Shown here piece by piece: positions 28,409-37,704 of a stretch of 64,000 nt of DNA (position 1 is its first letter; every line of letters starts with the position of its first letter). The notes beneath the pieces are model-generated. The model was not told the origin of the DNA. It did not search any database and worked only from the letters and a program-made list of their open reading frames with translations. Origin of the DNA: Qipengyuania aquimaris (GTDB taxonomy: Bacteria; Pseudomonadota; Alphaproteobacteria; Sphingomonadales; Sphingomonadaceae); contig NZ_WTYI01000001.1 of assembly GCF_009827445.1 (NCBI RefSeq), positions 958,381 through 1,022,380 on the forward strand. The letters run 5' to 3'. Made by a program: the position numbers and the translations under genes.

Positions 28409-28890
28409 CTTTTCTGATCCGCGACTTTAGGGCAGGCGACGAAGCCGCCTTCGCGGCGCTCAACCTGCGCTGGATCGAAGAATATTTCGGCGTCGAGGAG
28501 AGCGACCGGCGCCAGCTTGAAAATCCGGTCACCTCGCTACTCGACCCCGGCGGAGCCATCGTTCTTGCCGAAGTGGACGGCCGTGTGGTCGGTTGCGGGG
28601 CGCTTGCCGTGCCGCATGAACCCGCATCCGACGGGCGAAAGTGGCTTGAGGTCGTTAAAATGGCGACTGACCCCTCGGCGCAGGGATCCGGCCTCGGATC
28701 CGCCATCCTCGATCGCCTCATCGAAATTGCGCGAGAGCGCGGCGCGGATGCTCTCTGGCTGGAGACCAACTCCCGACTTGAGGCGGCCACCCGCCTCTAT
28801 CGCCGCAAAGATTTCCGTTCCCTCGAGCCACATGAAGTGCGCCATACGCCTTATGCGCGGTGCAACTTGCAAATGGTGCGCGTTCTCTGA
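28405..28890 (+). CDS. GNAT-family N-acetyltransferase
   Basis: The 161-residue acetyl-CoA-dependent transferase shows the acetyl-CoA loop QGSGLGSAILDRLIE and the preceding strand LEVVKMATDPSAQG. The C-terminal family block is LETNSRLEAATRLYRRKDF. The ATG at 28405 overlaps the previous stop (ATGA), so it is translated together with the HEMVH gene. The acceptor substrate cannot be named. Confidence 0.88.
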   Translation: MTFLIRDFRAGDEAAFAALNLRWIEEYFGVEESDRRQLENPVTSLLDPGGAIVLAEVDGRVVGCGALAVPHEPASDGRKWLEVVKMATDPSAQGSGLGSAILDRLIEIARERGADALWLETNSRLEAATRLYRRKDFRSLEPHEVRHTPYARCNLQMVRVL

Positions 28891-28997
28891 GCAGGGTGCG
28901 GCTATCCACACCCTATCTTGAGCAAACCGGTTTCAATGGATACTAATGCACGCATTGACCGAGCGGCCCAACCCGCGCTCGGCGATGAGTCATCACA

Positions 28998-30164
28998 ATG
29001 GAGCTTAAAGACTACGGTATGAGCCGCGAGCGCGGCTACCTTTCGCATTACGAGATCGACGAGATCACGCTTCCCCGACAATTCGACGCAACCGTGAAAG
29101 CGGCCGGCATATTGTCGGCATTGCTCACCTCGGGCCGCGTCCGTCATTTCCTCGACGCCCTGCCCGATCCCGATATTTCGGAATGGGTGAAGAGCGCTCC
29201 GGAGGAAGAGGTCCGCACCGCCATGGTGCACTATTCCTTCCTGGTTCAGGCCTATGTCTGGGGCGAAGCGGAACCACCCAAGCATCTTCCCGCCAATCTG
29301 GCCCGCCCGATGTGCGCATTGTCCGAGCGCCTCGGCCAGGCGCCGCTCCTCCCCTATTCCGGCTATGTGCTCGACAATTGGTACCGGCTCGAGAAGTCGG
29401 GGCCGATCACGCTCGATAACATCGCCATGCACCAGAACTTCCTGTGCGGCGCCGACGAGAACTGGTTCGTCCTCGTCCATGTGGCGATCGAAGCGGAAGC
29501 AGGCGTCCTGCTCGACAATGCGGCGAAGCTGGTGACAGTCGCCAAGGAAGGCGACGAGGAAGAAGCCACCCGCCTTCTCAGGGAGATGGACGAGGCGTGG
29601 GAGCGGATTTACGGCCATTTCGCCCGCATGCCAGAGCAGTGCGATCCCTATATCTACTTCCACCGCGTGCGGCCCTATATCCACGGCTGGGCGAACAACC
29701 CTGCCTTGAAGGACGGCGGCCTGGTCTACGAAGGGATCGAGCGTTTCGAGGGTAAGCCGCAGGCTCTGCGCGGCCAGACCGGATCGCAGTCCTCTATCGT
29801 CCCGGCGATGGATGCGCTCTTCCAGGTCGGCCACAGCGACGATCCGCTCAAGAGTTTCCTCGACGAGCTGCATCATTACCGCCCGGTCGAGCACCGCCGC
29901 TTCATCGAGGATCTGGCAGCGCAGTCGACACTGCGGGACTTCGTGTCCGCAAGCGACAATGCCGAACTCAAGGCGGCCTTCAACGCCTGCCTCGAACAAT
30001 CCGCCCGCTTCCGCACCCGCCATCTTGAGTATGCGGCGAGCTACATCAACAAGCAGGCGGGCAGCATTGCCGGCAACGATCCCGATGTTGGTACGGGCGG
30101 TACGCCCTTCATGAAGTACCTCAAGAAACACCGCGACGAGAACCGGGCCCAACTGGTCGGCTGA
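28998..30164 (+). CDS. Indoleamine 2,3-dioxygenase family protein
   Basis: Heme protein family that opens the indole ring of tryptophan to N-formylkynurenine. The marks are the C-terminal signature GTGGTPFMKYLKKHRDE (365-381) and QTGSQSSIVPAMDALF (260-275), equivalent to the GGSAxQSS block. A proximal heme-ligand candidate is His342 in RFRTRHLEYAASYI, and YFHRVRPYIHGW precedes the active-site loop. At 388 aa it has the size of IDO proteins. No kynurenine-pathway gene is nearby, so the in vivo substrate is uncertain. Single gene with its own gap on both sides. Confidence 0.85.
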   Translation: MELKDYGMSRERGYLSHYEIDEITLPRQFDATVKAAGILSALLTSGRVRHFLDALPDPDISEWVKSAPEEEVRTAMVHYSFLVQAYVWGEAEPPKHLPANLARPMCALSERLGQAPLLPYSGYVLDNWYRLEKSGPITLDNIAMHQNFLCGADENWFVLVHVAIEAEAGVLLDNAAKLVTVAKEGDEEEATRLLREMDEAWERIYGHFARMPEQCDPYIYFHRVRPYIHGWANNPALKDGGLVYEGIERFEGKPQALRGQTGSQSSIVPAMDALFQVGHSDDPLKSFLDELHHYRPVEHRRFIEDLAAQSTLRDFVSASDNAELKAAFNACLEQSARFRTRHLEYAASYINKQAGSIAGNDPDVGTGGTPFMKYLKKHRDENRAQLVG

Positions 30165-30268
30165 CGCTACTTTCCGGCCCGGCGGGGATGGCAATTCCTC
30201 GCCGGGCCGTTCAGCATGATGCAAGGTCGCACCCTCATGGTGTACCGGACGCAAGGTGGGAGATAGAA

Positions 30269-31072
30269 ATGAAACGGTCCAGCTCGGTTCTGGTGGCGGC
30301 TGGAGCCCTGCTTTCCCTTACCGGCGAGCCGGCCCTTGCCGACGAAGCTCCAGCTGGTGCCGAACTGGTTGTACAGGCGCTGGGCAAAGCGAGGGAAGCC
30401 TCCCCAGAGATAGAGATCGCCTCATTCGGGTGCACTTCCGACCAGCGCATGATTGCCTGGATCGAAGGCGACCGCCTCTACTATCCATGCATGATGAACG
30501 AGCTGGTCCATGACCGTTTCGATGCCGCGATGCTCGTCAACCTACTGCTCGTGGAGCCCGTCACCGAAGCGCTGGATCGCCCGAAAGGCGACCCCTCCCT
30601 TGCCGAGAATGCAGCCGCCATCGGGGCAGCGGCAATCGGGGCTGGTCTCGACGGCGATACCGATGCCAAGCGGGTTGATCGCTATTACCGCGAAACGCCG
30701 AGCGAGCCCAACCCTCCGCTCGCGCGCTTTTATCCGCGCAACTCGGACACTTTCCGTGCGGAAGTGTCGCGGGTCGACGATCTTCGTGACCGGGCACGTC
30801 GCAGCGAGGCGACTGACGAGCGGATGCAGGAAAGACTGCAAGAACGCCGCCGTGAGGAACGCGAAGTCAAAGCCCAGTACCAATCCGTCACGGATTTCCT
30901 GAACCTTTCGAGAGCGCAGGACTTCTGCCCTGCCGATGGCCGAGCTTTCCTTGCAAGGGCGGTGGAATTTTCCACCAGCCCGCGCCCGGACGACCGGATG
31001 GTTGGCCTGTGGGCGGACGACCGGCGACAAGCGCTGCAGTCCTATCTCAACGACGTCTCGCTGTGCCGCTGA
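30269..31072 (+). CDS. Secreted protein of unknown function
   Basis: The 267-residue protein has a clear Sec signal peptide (KRSSSVLVAAGALLSLTGEP, then ALADEA). The mature part contains four cysteines, a Gly/Ala-rich helix (AENAAAIGAAAIGAGLDG) and a strongly charged segment near 190-215 (MQERLQERRREER) likely to be a coiled coil. No family recognised. The ATG at 30269 is preceded by a purine-rich GGTGGGAGA; in-frame codons upstream lack a signal-like sequence. It converges on the DUF885 gene six bases away. Confidence 0.7.
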   Translation: MKRSSSVLVAAGALLSLTGEPALADEAPAGAELVVQALGKAREASPEIEIASFGCTSDQRMIAWIEGDRLYYPCMMNELVHDRFDAAMLVNLLLVEPVTEALDRPKGDPSLAENAAAIGAAAIGAGLDGDTDAKRVDRYYRETPSEPNPPLARFYPRNSDTFRAEVSRVDDLRDRARRSEATDERMQERLQERRREEREVKAQYQSVTDFLNLSRAQDFCPADGRAFLARAVEFSTSPRPDDRMVGLWADDRRQALQSYLNDVSLCR

Positions 31073-31078
31073 TGCGCC

Positions 31079-32824
31079 TCAATCGTAGGTGACGCCTTCG
31101 AGCCCCTGTCCCCCGTCGGCAATGAATGCATCGATCCGGGCTTCGAGGGCCGGAAGCGGGACGGAACCCAGCGACAGCACGACATCGTGAAACTTGCGAA
31201 TATCGAAGCGGTCTCCAAGCGCGTTTTCGGCTTTTGCCCGGACCCTGCGTATCGTCATCTCACCAAGCTTGTACGCCAGCGCCTGACCCGGCCAGCTGAT
31301 GTAGCGATCGATCTCGGTTTCGACCTCACGATCGGATAGCGCGGTATGACTGGCGAGATAGTCAATCGCCTGATCGCGGGTCCAACCATTCTGATGAATG
31401 CCGGTATCAATCACTAGCCGCGCAGCGCGCCACATCTCGTAGCTGAGCTTGCCGAACCGCTCGTAAGGGGTGCGGTAAATGCCCATCTCTTCGCCGAGAT
31501 ACTCGGTGTAGAGGCCCCACCCCTCGCCGAAGCCCGAGAAATATGTCTGGCGCCGGAAGCGCGGCGCATCGTCGCGCTCCAGCGCAATTGCCGCCTGGAA
31601 GCTGTGGCCCGGCGCGCATTCGTGCATCGTGAGTGCGGGGATATTGTAGACGGGCCGCGAAGGCAGGTCGTGCGTGTTGATCTGGCAGTATTCCAGCCCG
31701 CCCCGTCCGGCAGTGTAGAAGGGGGCGATGGCCGGATCGACCGGCCGAATGCCATGGCGATACCGCGGCAGGAAGCCGAAGTAATCGCTCAGCCGGTCAT
31801 CGACGCGCTTTGCGGTGTAGGCCGCCACCCCCATCAGCTCGTCGGGGGTATCAGCTACGAATTGCGGATCGGTCCTCAGGAAGGTGATGAACTGCTCAAG
31901 GGTGCCATCGAAGCCGGCCTCATCCTTGACCTGCTCCATTTCCGCCTTGATCCGGGCCACCTCTTCAAGACCAATGGCGTGGATTTGCTCAGCGGTCAGA
32001 TCGAGCGTCGTGTACTGGCGGATTTGCTGCGCGTAATAGGCACGTCCCTCGGGGAATTCGCTGGCTCCGATCGTCGATCTGGCGCGCGTCAGATAGTCAT
32101 CACGGAAGAACTGCAAGAGCGCCGCATAAGCCGGAGTGACATGGTCGCCGATGGCCTCTCGCGCCTCCGCGCGTAGCCGATGCTGCTCGGCTTCAGGGAT
32201 CGAGGCAGGCATCGCCTCGAAAGGTCTCCAGAACAGGCTTGTTTCCGGTTCCTCGACCACGAATGCCTCGATAGACGCGTCGCGGCCTTCCAGGGTTACA
32301 GCTGGAACGCTGAAACCGCGATCCAGCCCGGCGCGCGCATTGGCGGTGTGTTCCGCGAAATATCGTGGCAGATCCCTCATCCGGCCGATGTAGTTTTCGT
32401 AGTCTTCAACCGAGGTGAAAGGAGTGGTTCCGGCGAGGTATGACCAGAAGTTAGAATCGCTGTTGAGGGGCATTTCCCATTCGGCGAACCGGGCATCTCC
32501 GATCTCCGCTTCGAGCAGGGTCCTCAAAACCAGCGCGTTGGTCCGCGCTTCCTTGCCTAGAGGTTGGCTTTCAAGCGCCTGCAGCTGCTGCAGCAATTCG
32601 GCATATCGAGTAGCGCGGTCACGTTGTGCGACAGGTGTAACCGCTGGCAGGCGGTTCCCCTGCCGGGTCTGGCCGCTCTCGGTTTCGACGAGTTCGTACG
32701 TGTCGAGCTGGTAATCGTAAAATGCGTCAGTCAAAGCCGCCAGACGCTCGTCCGCGCTATCCTGGGCCGAGGCCGGCGAAATGGCAGCGATGAGAACCGC
32801 CGCTCCAAGCATTGCAGTTCTCAT
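31079..32824 (-). CDS. DUF885 family protein, secreted, peptidase-like
   Basis: A signal peptide (TAMLGAAVLIAAISPASAQD) is followed by an all-helical 560-residue domain. The family hallmark MHECAPGHSFQ holds an HExxPGH metal-binding helix, and GEGWGLYTEYLGEEMG supplies the expected downstream glutamate. DUF885 proteins resemble M3/M32-type metallopeptidases, but activity is inferred. The ATG at 32824 is chosen over the GTG just before it. It follows grpE on the same strand with a gap of about 20 bases. Confidence 0.88.
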   Translation of the reverse strand: MRTAMLGAAVLIAAISPASAQDSADERLAALTDAFYDYQLDTYELVETESGQTRQGNRLPAVTPVAQRDRATRYAELLQQLQALESQPLGKEARTNALVLRTLLEAEIGDARFAEWEMPLNSDSNFWSYLAGTTPFTSVEDYENYIGRMRDLPRYFAEHTANARAGLDRGFSVPAVTLEGRDASIEAFVVEEPETSLFWRPFEAMPASIPEAEQHRLRAEAREAIGDHVTPAYAALLQFFRDDYLTRARSTIGASEFPEGRAYYAQQIRQYTTLDLTAEQIHAIGLEEVARIKAEMEQVKDEAGFDGTLEQFITFLRTDPQFVADTPDELMGVAAYTAKRVDDRLSDYFGFLPRYRHGIRPVDPAIAPFYTAGRGGLEYCQINTHDLPSRPVYNIPALTMHECAPGHSFQAAIALERDDAPRFRRQTYFSGFGEGWGLYTEYLGEEMGIYRTPYERFGKLSYEMWRAARLVIDTGIHQNGWTRDQAIDYLASHTALSDREVETEIDRYISWPGQALAYKLGEMTIRRVRAKAENALGDRFDIRKFHDVVLSLGSVPLPALEARIDAFIADGGQGLEGVTYD

Positions 32825-32844
32825 CACAGATCCACTTCTAAATA

Positions 32845-33444
32845 TCAGTCGGGTTTCTTCGCGACGCCAACCATTGCCGGACGCAGCAGGCGATCCTTGA
32901 TCATGTAGCCAGCCTGCATTTCCTGCACGATGGTTCCGGCATCGACCTCGTCGGTCGGGATTTCCATCATGGCCTGGTGCTGGTTGGGATCGAGCGGCAT
33001 GCCCTTGGCTGCGATGCGCGTGATGCCGTTCTGGTTGAACACCTTTTCAAGCTCGCGCTGGGTGGCTTCGATACCGGCGATGAAGCCCTTGAGCTTCTCG
33101 TCCTCGCGCTGTTCTGCGGGAATGGCATCGAGTGCCCGGGCCAGATTGTCCGCCACGCTCAGGATATCGCGGGCGAACCCGGTCGCCGCGTAATTGCGGG
33201 CGTCCTGGACATCCTTTTCCATCCGGCGGCGCACGTTCTGCGTTTCCGCACGGGCATAAAGAGCGTCCTGCTTGGCCGCTTCCAGATCACCGCGCAGGCT
33301 CGCCAGCGCTTCGTCGAGGGCTTCTTCGGCAGCGTCTTCTTCGCCACCCTTGTCACGCAGGTGTTCCGGCACGCCTTCCATCTCGCGCGCTACTTCTTCA
33401 TCGACCGCCTTGTCCTGCGGTTCGTTCGTGTTCTCGTTGCTCAC
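32845..33444 (-). CDS. grpE: Nucleotide exchange factor GrpE
   Basis: Releases ADP from DnaK. The acidic N-terminus is followed by a long coiled coil (LASLRGDLEAAKQDALYARA) and the family block ENVRRR-like NVRRRMEKD. The C-terminal beta domain carries PNQHQAMMEIPTDEVDAGTI and QAGYMIKDRLLRPAMVGV. At 199 aa the length is usual. The start is GTG at 33444, 12 bases after the hrcA stop, so hrcA-grpE is one transcript. Confidence 0.97.
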   Translation of the reverse strand: MSNENTNEPQDKAVDEEVAREMEGVPEHLRDKGGEEDAAEEALDEALASLRGDLEAAKQDALYARAETQNVRRRMEKDVQDARNYAATGFARDILSVADNLARALDAIPAEQREDEKLKGFIAGIEATQRELEKVFNQNGITRIAAKGMPLDPNQHQAMMEIPTDEVDAGTIVQEMQAGYMIKDRLLRPAMVGVAKKPD

Positions 33445-33456
33445 TTGTAAACCCTG

Positions 33457-34500
33457 TCAGCCTAATCTTTTGCCCAAGGAACGGGCCGTGAAATCAACCA
33501 TGGGGACGACACGGGCGTAATTCAACCGAGTTGGCCCGATGACCCCCAGCACCCCGACCACCTTTCCCTCGCGATCGCGGTAGGGCGATGCGATGACCGA
33601 TGATCCGGACAGCGAGAACAGCCGGTTCTCGCTACCGATGAAAATTCGCATTGCGTCGGCATCGCGGGCGTTTTCGAGAAGCGTCGCCACCGACTGCTTG
33701 TTTTCGAGATCGTCCAGCAAGGAGCGCACGCGTTCGATATCGCTCAGCGCGCTCTCGTCCAGCAGATTGGCCTGCCCGCGCACGATAAGGACCGGGCGCT
33801 CGGCCGTGTCGGTGGTCCATGTCGCGATGCCGCGCGACACCAGATCGCGACTGGCCTCGTCCAATGCGCTGCGTCCGCCGGAAATCTCCTGTTCGACTAC
33901 AGCGGCCGCCTCGGCGAGTGTCCGCCCGGACGAGCGCGCCGTGAGGTAATTGCTCGCCTGTTCCAGCGACACGCCAAGCACGGCAGTAGGAACGGAGAGT
34001 ATGCGGTTTTCGACATGGCCGTCCTCTCCCACCAGCACGGCCAGAACGCGGTTCGCGTCGAGCGCGGTGAGCGACACCTGTGAGAGGCGCGGCTCCCTTC
34101 TTGGCACCATGACCATGCCCGCGGCACCCGAAAGGTCCGAAAGGAGCGCGCTTGTTTCTTCCAGCGCGCGCTCGATCGGGCCGGGCTCGGCAAGGCGCTT
34201 CTCGATGGCCGCCCGCTCCTGTGCGGTCGGTTCGGCGACCTGCATCATCGCATCGACGAAGAGGCGTAGCCCGCTTTCCGTCGGCATCCGCCCCGCACTG
34301 GTGTGAGGGGCCGCGAGCAGGCCGCGTTGTTCCAGTTCCGCAAGGACAGAACGGATGGACGCGGGCGACAGGCCGACACCGCCCTCGCCCGCCAGCGCCT
34401 TCGAGCCGACAGGAGTGCCGGTATCGAGATAGCCTTCCACCACGAGGCGGAATATCTCCCGCGCGCGGTCGGACAGATCGGAAAGCGGAGGGCCGTTCAT
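33457..34500 (-). CDS. hrcA: Heat-inducible transcription repressor HrcA
   Basis: Repressor that binds CIRCE operators. The winged-helix N-terminus contains VEGYLDTGTPVGSKALAG and LSPASIRSVLAELEQRGLL. Family blocks AAPHTSAGRMPTESGLRLFVD and VIGPTRLNYARVVPMVDF follow. The 347-residue length is normal. No CIRCE inverted repeat was found in the window, so its targets (usually groESL) lie elsewhere. It diverges from rph across 84 bases. Confidence 0.97.
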   Translation of the reverse strand: MNGPPLSDLSDRAREIFRLVVEGYLDTGTPVGSKALAGEGGVGLSPASIRSVLAELEQRGLLAAPHTSAGRMPTESGLRLFVDAMMQVAEPTAQERAAIEKRLAEPGPIERALEETSALLSDLSGAAGMVMVPRREPRLSQVSLTALDANRVLAVLVGEDGHVENRILSVPTAVLGVSLEQASNYLTARSSGRTLAEAAAVVEQEISGGRSALDEASRDLVSRGIATWTTDTAERPVLIVRGQANLLDESALSDIERVRSLLDDLENKQSVATLLENARDADAMRIFIGSENRLFSLSGSSVIASPYRDREGKVVGVLGVIGPTRLNYARVVPMVDFTARSLGKRLG

Positions 34501-34584
34501 GCCTTCTATCTAACCACTCCACTTGCGGCCTCAAGGCCCATCGGCCAAAGCCTCCACTGAGATTCGACTGAATTGGAGAATGGA

Positions 34585-35301
34585 ATGCGACCTTCAGGAC
34601 GCGCGCCCGATGAAATGCGCGCCATCACTATCGAGACCGGTTACACCAAGCACGCAGAAGGCAGCTGCCTCATCAGCTTCGGCGAAACGCGGGTTCTGTG
34701 CACGGCATCGGTCGAAGAACGCATCCCGCCATGGCTTCGCGGCAAGGGAGAAGGCTGGGTCACCGGTGAATACTCCATGCTGCCGCGCGCGACCCACACG
34801 CGCGGTCAGCGCGAAGCGGCCAAGGGCAAACAGAGCGGACGAACGCAGGAAATCCAGCGGCTTATCGGGCGCAGCTTGCGTGCAGTCGTAGATATGAAGA
34901 AGCTTGGCGAGCGCCAGATCACGCTCGATTGCGATGTCATCCAGGCGGATGGCGGGACGCGCACCGCTTCGATTTCGGGCGCGTGGGTCGCGCTGCGGCT
35001 GGCCGTCGACGGCCTGATGAAATCGGGCGACATCGTGGAAGATCCGATCACCGCCAAGGTCGCTGCCATTTCCTGCGGGGTCTACAAGGGCACTCCGGTG
35101 CTCGACCTCGATTATCCTGAGGACAGCAACGCCGACGCCGATGCCAATTTCGTCCTGATCGAAGGCGGCAAGATCGCCGAGGCACAGGCCACGGCGGAAG
35201 GCGCCCCCTATGACGAGGAAGCCTTCCTTCGCTTGCTCCGACTTGCACAGATGGGCTGTGCACAAGTGTTCAAGGCACAGGACGAGGCAACCCGCAAATG
35301 A
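34585..35301 (+). CDS. rph: Ribonuclease PH
   Basis: Phosphorolytic 3' trimming enzyme for tRNA. Motifs are [14 protein letters not shown] at the start, [21 protein letters not shown], and [20 protein letters not shown], which supplies the catalytic aspartates. The 238-residue length is standard. The ATG at 34585 has GGAGA just upstream; the TTG at 34573 would only add four residues. Coupled to rdgB by ATGA. Confidence 0.98.
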   Translation: MRPSGRAPDEMRAITIETGYTKHAEGSCLISFGETRVLCTASVEERIPPWLRGKGEGWVTGEYSMLPRATHTRGQREAAKGKQSGRTQEIQRLIGRSLRAVVDMKKLGERQITLDCDVIQADGGTRTASISGAWVALRLAVDGLMKSGDIVEDPITAKVAAISCGVYKGTPVLDLDYPEDSNADADANFVLIEGGKIAEAQATAEGAPYDEEAFLRLLRLAQMGCAQVFKAQDEATRK

Positions 35302-35924
35302 CCCGTCGGCTCGGTTCGGGCAGCCTCGTGATCGCGACGCATAATGCCGGCAAACTCAAGGAAATCTCGGCTTTGCTCGCGCCTTACGGTGTGAAGTGCA
35401 TTTCCGCTGGATCGCTTGGCCTGCCCGAACCGCCCGAGACAGGCACCACCTTCGTGCAGAACGCCTTGCTCAAGGCCCGCGCGGCGGCAGAGGCATCGGG
35501 CCTGCCCGCCCTCGCCGATGACAGCGGGCTTTCGGTCGATGCGCTCGACGGACGCCCCGGCGTTTACACGGCAGACTGGGCCGAACGGCAGCATTTCGAA
35601 GGCGAACCCGGCCGCGACTGGTACATGGCGATGGGCAAGGTCGAGGGCATGCTGCAGGAAAAAGGGGCGGATGTGGATCGCTCATCCGCATTCCATTGCG
35701 TCCTCGCCCTCGCCTGGCCCGATGGAGAGCACGCGGTCTACGAGGGGACGGTCCCCGGCACACTGACGTGGCCGCCGCGCGGAGGAATGGGTTTCGGATA
35801 CGATCCGGTGTTCGTGCCCAAGGGACGCGACCTGACCTTTGCGGAGATACCGCCGGAGGAGAAGCACGCCATCAGCCACCGTGCCGACGCATTCGCAAAA
35901 CTGGTGGCGGAGCAGTTCGGCTAA
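35298..35924 (+). CDS. rdgB: RdgB/HAM1 non-canonical purine NTP pyrophosphatase
   Basis: House-cleaning enzyme that hydrolyses dITP, XTP and ITP. The substrate-loop motif is [13 protein letters not shown], the metal-site block is [20 protein letters not shown], and [12 protein letters not shown] plus HAISHRADA complete the signature. At 208 aa its length is normal. It overlaps rph by ATGA and converges on the CAP-protein gene with a four-base overlap (35921-35924). Confidence 0.97.
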   Translation: MTRRLGSGSLVIATHNAGKLKEISALLAPYGVKCISAGSLGLPEPPETGTTFVQNALLKARAAAEASGLPALADDSGLSVDALDGRPGVYTADWAERQHFEGEPGRDWYMAMGKVEGMLQEKGADVDRSSAFHCVLALAWPDGEHAVYEGTVPGTLTWPPRGGMGFGYDPVFVPKGRDLTFAEIPPEEKHAISHRADAFAKLVAEQFG

Positions 35925-36493
35925 TACGCCATGCGGCCCCAGACATTGCCCGCCGGGTAATAACGGCAGACGAGGACATCCCAACCCCGGTCGGTAACGA
36001 CTGCGCAGCCGACCTCCTGCGTATCGCGCCAGATCACCTGCGTGTAATGCGCGACATCGGCCCACTGACCGGTGTGCGAAATCTCTGGAAATCGTCCGTG
36101 CCGATAATGGCGTTTTTCATCGATGAACATGCCGACCATCGTGTCGACAGGCCAAGCGTCTGCGGTCCCCATCCAGAGGTTCTCGCCCGTACCGCTGCGC
36201 ACCGATGCATCGGCGTGCTCGAGGCGTCCCTTGCGGGCGAGCTTGTGCCCCCAGTCTTTCGCTTCAAGCGCAAGCTGCGGACTCCAGCGAAGCATCGGAA
36301 GTCCCAATTGCTCGCGTTCGCGGTTATGAAGATGAAGAATGCGGCCGGCATGGCGATCGGTCGCGCCGTCGCGTTCACCGGAATCGTGCATTCGCGCGGT
36401 AGACGCAGCAGCGCCGCCAGCGCTTGCAGCGACACCGACACCCGTGGCACATAGCAGTCCCAATGCGGCGATAGCTGTCGCGTAGAGTTTCAT
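35921..36493 (-). CDS. Secreted CAP-domain (SCP/PR1) protein
   Basis: An exported 190-residue protein with an N-terminal signal ([19 protein letters not shown]). The CAP domain shows [15 protein letters not shown], the [10 protein letters not shown] block with the conserved GEN, and the signatures [17 protein letters not shown] and [12 protein letters not shown]. These include the two CAP histidines and glutamates. GGAGG lies ten bases before the ATG at 36493, which favours it over the ATG nine bases earlier. Function of bacterial CAP proteins is poorly defined. Confidence 0.88.
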   Translation of the reverse strand: MKLYATAIAALGLLCATGVGVAASAGGAAASTARMHDSGERDGATDRHAGRILHLHNREREQLGLPMLRWSPQLALEAKDWGHKLARKGRLEHADASVRSGTGENLWMGTADAWPVDTMVGMFIDEKRHYRHGRFPEISHTGQWADVAHYTQVIWRDTQEVGCAVVTDRGWDVLVCRYYPAGNVWGRMAY

Positions 36494-36549
36494 GCCTTCC
36501 ATGCCTCCGCTTAAAACGGAGCTGGCTTAATTTTCAATGAAAGCGCCCC

Positions 36550-37704
36550 TTGGCCAAAGCCCTCTACATTCACTGGCCCTTCTGCCTCGCAAAATGTCCC
36601 TATTGCGACTTCAACAGCCACGTCCGTGAGCGGACGGATATGGACGTCTGGGAACGCGCCTTGCTAAGCGACTTGCGTGCCGAAGCAGGCCAGAACAGAT
36701 CTCAGGAAAAGCTCGCAAGTATCTTTTTTGGCGGGGGAACTCCGTCATTGATGCCACCTACCCTCGTTGAAAAATTCCTGCAGGGGGCAGAGGAAATCTG
36801 GGGCTTCGAGGATGGCATTGAAATCACGCTGGAGGGCAATCCATCCTCGGTCGAAGCCGCCAATTTCGCAGCGCTGGCGAGTGCCGGGGTGAACCGTGTC
36901 TCGCTTGGCGTTCAGTCCTTACGGGACGAAACGCTCCGGTTTTTGGGCAGGTTGCATGGCGCCGCGGAAGCTATCCACGCTCTTGGTACCGCGCAGAACC
37001 ATTTCGGCCGCGTTTCGATCGACCTGATCTACGCCCGCCCCGACCAGACAGAGGCCGATTGGCGGCAGGAATTGGACGAGGCGTTGGCACTCGGCACTGA
37101 TCACCTGTCGCTTTACCAGCTGACGATCGAGCCGACGACGCGTTTCGCAACCGATGTCCGGCGCGGCGTATTCACGCCGCTCGACAATGACCCAGCAGCC
37201 GATCTTTTCGCAATGACGCGGGAAAGGACCGCTGCTGCCGGACTGCCGGCCTATGAGATCAGCAATCATGCGCGGCCCGGACAGGAGAGCCGGCATAACC
37301 TGACCTACTGGCGATATGAGGACTATCTCGGGATCGGCCCGGGCGCACACGGTCGCCGTGACGGCATAGCAACCTTGCGACACAAGAAACCCGAAAACTA
37401 CCTTGCCGCGGTAGACCGACAAGGCTCGGGCATCTCGGAGAGCCGCACGCTCACAAAGCACGAACAGGCTTCGGAAGCGCTGCTGATGGGACTGCGCCTT
37501 GCGGAAGGGATCGACATGACTTCCCTCTCCAGCCGTTTCGACGTCACGTCCACCACCATGCTCGATGACGCCAAGCTGCGCCTCTATCGCGACCTCGGCC
37601 TGGTCTGGAAGAAGGCGGACAGGATTGGCGTCACCGAGGCAGGCATGCCGCTGCTGGACGCGCTGCTCGGTGAATTAGTTTCAGAGGACCTGGTCACAGG
37701 ATGA
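36550..37704 (+). CDS. hemW: Radical SAM heme chaperone HemW
   Basis: Radical SAM protein that inserts heme into respiratory enzymes, formerly confused with HemN. The iron-sulfur motif is CLAKCPYC (Cys12, Cys16, Cys19), followed by FFGGGTPSLM, LGVQSLRDETLRFLGR and EISNHARPGQESRHN. The 384-residue length and lack of the fourth HemN-specific cysteine context support HemW. The start is TTG at 36550 with no strong ribosome binding site. Coupled to xerC by ATGA. Confidence 0.94.
   Translation: MAKALYIHWPFCLAKCPYCDFNSHVRERTDMDVWERALLSDLRAEAGQNRSQEKLASIFFGGGTPSLMPPTLVEKFLQGAEEIWGFEDGIEITLEGNPSSVEAANFAALASAGVNRVSLGVQSLRDETLRFLGRLHGAAEAIHALGTAQNHFGRVSIDLIYARPDQTEADWRQELDEALALGTDHLSLYQLTIEPTTRFATDVRRGVFTPLDNDPAADLFAMTRERTAAAGLPAYEISNHARPGQESRHNLTYWRYEDYLGIGPGAHGRRDGIATLRHKKPENYLAAVDRQGSGISESRTLTKHEQASEALLMGLRLAEGIDMTSLSSRFDVTSTTMLDDAKLRLYRDLGLVWKKADRIGVTEAGMPLLDALLGELVSEDLVTG

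Noticed and set aside
33457..34584. CIRCE element or RpoH promoter upstream of hrcA
   Set aside because: A CTTG is present near 34530 but the -10 half does not fit CYTAT, and no TTAGCACTC/GAGTGCTAA repeat was found.
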